Part shown: piece after piece, positions 59,425 to 64,000 of the stretch
Layout of the letters: each line of letters begins with the position of its first letter
Numbering within the stretch: the first letter of the stretch is position 1
From: Duganella sp. 1411
Lineage (GTDB): Bacteria; Pseudomonadota; Gammaproteobacteria; Burkholderiales; Burkholderiaceae_D
NCBI RefSeq assembly: GCF_017833525.1
Contig: NZ_JAFICD010000002.1
Location: 620,001-684,000, forward strand
Direction: 5' to 3'
Length of the DNA: 64,000 bases
Program-made: the position numbers and the translations under genes
Notes under the pieces: generated by a model
Seen by the model: the letters and a program-made list of their open reading frames with translations, nothing else
The model's database searches: none
What the model was told of the DNA's origin: nothing

Positions 59425-59907
59425 TTACTGCTTCACCACCAGCCACGCGGCCAGCAGGCTCTGCACCAAAAACAGACCGCTGGAGATGCCGTGCAGGATG
59501 CCGAATTCGTTCTTGGCGGCCGCATCCATCACCCCGCCCGGCCCCGCCGCCGCCCGCAACGCGGCCATCATCGGCTGCAGGCCGAAGTGCGACACCAAGG
59601 TACATCCCAGCATCACCAGCACCACGGCCAGCAAGGTCTTGCGCGAGCGTACCTCGGAGTTGCGCGCCGAGCCGGCGAAGATGCCGGCCGTCTCCGTGCC
59701 CTTGCTGACCCAGATCAGCACCAGCATGACCAGGGCGCAGCCGATCGACAGCCAGGCCAGGTTGCTGAACAAGCTGGCGGCGATGGTGCCGGCCAGCGCG
59801 CGGTCGGCCAGGGTGGCGAACAAGGTCGGGGCGGCCAGGTAGCCGATCGCCCACAGACTGCCCGCCCACAACGTCGCGACCAGCAAACGGAATCGTGCAA
59901 GCAACAT
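59425..59907 (-). CDS. DUF4149 membrane protein
   Basis: A 160-residue integral membrane protein with four predicted helices (RLLVATLWAGSLWAIGYLAAPTLF, LFSNLAWLSIGCALVMLVLIW, LLAVVLVMLGCTLVSHFGL and the last FLVQSLLAAWLVV). The N-terminus matches the DUF4149 pattern (TLWAGSLWAIGYLAAPTLFATL), a family of unknown function usually encoded beside greA in betaproteobacteria. The start overlaps the greA stop by one base (TGATG). No catalytic motif is present. Co-transcription with greA and carAB is likely. Confidence 0.9.
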   Translation of the reverse strand: MLLARFRLLVATLWAGSLWAIGYLAAPTLFATLADRALAGTIAASLFSNLAWLSIGCALVMLVLIWVSKGTETAGIFAGSARNSEVRSRKTLLAVVLVMLGCTLVSHFGLQPMMAALRAAAGPGGVMDAAAKNEFGILHGISSGLFLVQSLLAAWLVVKQ

Positions 59908-60383
59908 CAGATGTAACGCACTTCCAGAATTTCGTATTCGCGCGGGCCGGACGGCGCCTGCACTTCCACCACGTCGCCGGCGGACTTGCCGATCAGCGCG
60001 CGGGCGATCGGCGAGGTCACCGACACTTTGCTCAATTTCAGATCGGCCTCGTCGAGGCCGACGATCTGGTAGGTCACCTTGGCGCCCGATTCCAGGTCTT
60101 CCAGGTCGACCGTCGAGGCGAACACGACGCGGCCCTCGGCGTCCAAGGTGGTCGGATCGATGATTTGCGCGGCGCTCAGCTTACCTTCCAATTCCGCGAT
60201 GCGGCCTTCGACGAAGGCCTGGCGCTCCTTGGCGGCATCGTACTCGGCGTTTTCAGACAGGTCGCCATGCGAACGCGCTTCAGCAATCGCGTCGATCACG
60301 ATACGGCGTTCTTTGGTCTTCAACTGGTGCAGCTCTTCTTTCAAGAGCTCGGCGCCGTACTTGGTAAGTGGAACTGAAGTCAT
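59907..60383 (-). CDS. greA: Transcription elongation factor GreA
   Basis: GreA rescues backtracked RNA polymerase by stimulating cleavage of the transcript 3' end. The 158-residue protein has the N-terminal coiled coil ([52 protein letters not shown]), with the acidic tip residues in GDLSENAEY, and a C-terminal FKBP-like domain ([37 protein letters not shown]). The size is as expected. It follows carB by 91 bases on the minus strand and couples to the DUF4149 gene through a TGATG overlap. Confidence 0.97.
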   Translation of the reverse strand: MTSVPLTKYGAELLKEELHQLKTKERRIVIDAIAEARSHGDLSENAEYDAAKERQAFVEGRIAELEGKLSAAQIIDPTTLDAEGRVVFASTVDLEDLESGAKVTYQIVGLDEADLKLSKVSVTSPIARALIGKSAGDVVEVQAPSGPREYEILEVRYI

Positions 60384-60474
60384 GTTGTTTATTTACTCTG
60401 GTTTTACAATGGAAAACCACAGAGGCCACGCCAACTGCAGCGCGAGCTCTGTGGTTCAAAAGTACTGCTAAGCC

Positions 60475-63705
<3,231 letters not shown>

Positions 63706-63706
63706 C

Positions 63707-64000
63707 TTATTTTTTCTCCGTTGCTTCCATCATGCTGATGAAGCGGTCAAACAGGTAAGCGACGTCAGTCGGGCCGGGCGAGGCTTCAGGGTGGCCCTGG
63801 AAGCAGAACGCCGGCTTGTCGGTGCGGGCGAAGCCCTGCAGCGAGCCGTCGAACAACGAGCTATGGGTTACGCGGGTGTTGGCTGGCAGCGTCGCGGCGT
63901 CCACGGCGAAACCGTGGTTCTGCGAGGTGATCATCACCTTCTTGCTGTCGAGGTCCTGCACCGGGTGGTTGGCGCCGTGGTGGCCGAACTTCATCTTCAG
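63707..64000 (-). CDS. carA: Carbamoyl-phosphate synthase small chain, 3' part only
   Basis: Only the last 97 codons of carA are in the window; the rest lies beyond the right edge. The encoded C-terminus shows the class I glutamine amidotransferase end: [34 protein letters not shown] and the catalytic His-Glu motif [11 protein letters not shown]. The nucleophile Cys lies outside. CarA hydrolyses glutamine and passes ammonia to CarB. The stop lies one base before carB, confirming the carAB operon. Confidence 0.97.
   Translation of the reverse strand: MKMKFGHHGANHPVQDLDSKKVMITSQNHGFAVDAATLPANTRVTHSSLFDGSLQGFARTDKPAFCFQGHPEASPGPTDVAYLFDRFISMMEATEKK

Overview
The window is high-GC, densely coded chromosomal DNA of a Gram-negative bacterium, most likely a betaproteobacterium of the Oxalobacteraceae (Massilia/Duganella/Janthinobacterium group). 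This assignment is an inference from gene content and order. The minus-strand blocks rlmE-ftsH-folP-glmM and carA-carB-greA, LpxH (lipid A), a PHA phasin, PEP-CTERM and FxDxF-type exported proteins and a DUF6622 membrane protein fit that group. No phage, integrase, complete insertion sequence or CRISPR array was seen.

Layout. 1-13 kb: cysS (cut by the left edge), two tandem cyclophilins (one exported, one cytosolic), lpxH, two membrane proteins, a GAF sensor kinase, a lipoprotein, a SulP transporter fused to a beta-carbonic anhydrase, a DUF72 protein, and a YtrA-type GntR/ABC exporter operon. 12-17 kb: housekeeping genes on the minus strand (yceH, cysE, rlmB, rnr). 17-21 kb: three identical tRNA-Leu(CAG) genes, each with its own promoter and terminator, separated by an ethylene-receptor-like hybrid kinase and a periplasmic solute-binding protein. 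20.7-25 kb: a divergent qorB/HxlR redox pair, a large sensor kinase with a pseudo-receiver, and a phasin. 25-29.4 kb: a two-gene DNA repair operon of a FAN1-like VRR-NUC nuclease and an XPD/DinG-type Fe-S helicase with a Dna2-like nuclease domain.

29.4-43 kb: a small PEP-CTERM protein behind a Fur-box-like site; a four-gene envelope-stress-like operon (two LiaF-type membrane proteins with a LytS/LytTR pair); a LysR regulator and a hemolysin-III protein; a BlaI-type repressor overlapping a BlaR1-like M56 protease whose periplasmic sensor is an M23/LytM domain, followed by a TonB-dependent receptor; a patatin-like protein with Cys in place of the catalytic Ser; and a cyclic-nucleotide-binding/thioredoxin-reductase-like fusion. 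43-53 kb: type II asparaginase, flavin reductase, a divergent DJ-1/PfpI-LysR pair, a PEP-CTERM protein, a CocE-type exported hydrolase, a siderophore receptor with a Fur-box-like site, and a lower-GC exported PIG-L deacetylase. 53.4-64 kb: tRNA-Arg and tRNA-Pro, then glmM, folP, ftsH, rlmE, yhbY, a DUF4149 gene, greA, carB and the 3' part of carA.

The strongest candidate for an under-described system is the BlaI / M56-M23 pair at 35.0-37.0 kb. Its layout suggests a wall-sensing proteolytic switch, with a palindrome inside the promoter and a matching half-site before the downstream receptor. Dispersed palindromic repeats of at least two families (the GTAGGGCGGATTA type and the GGGGTC type) sit in several intergenic gaps, and one supplies a stop codon.
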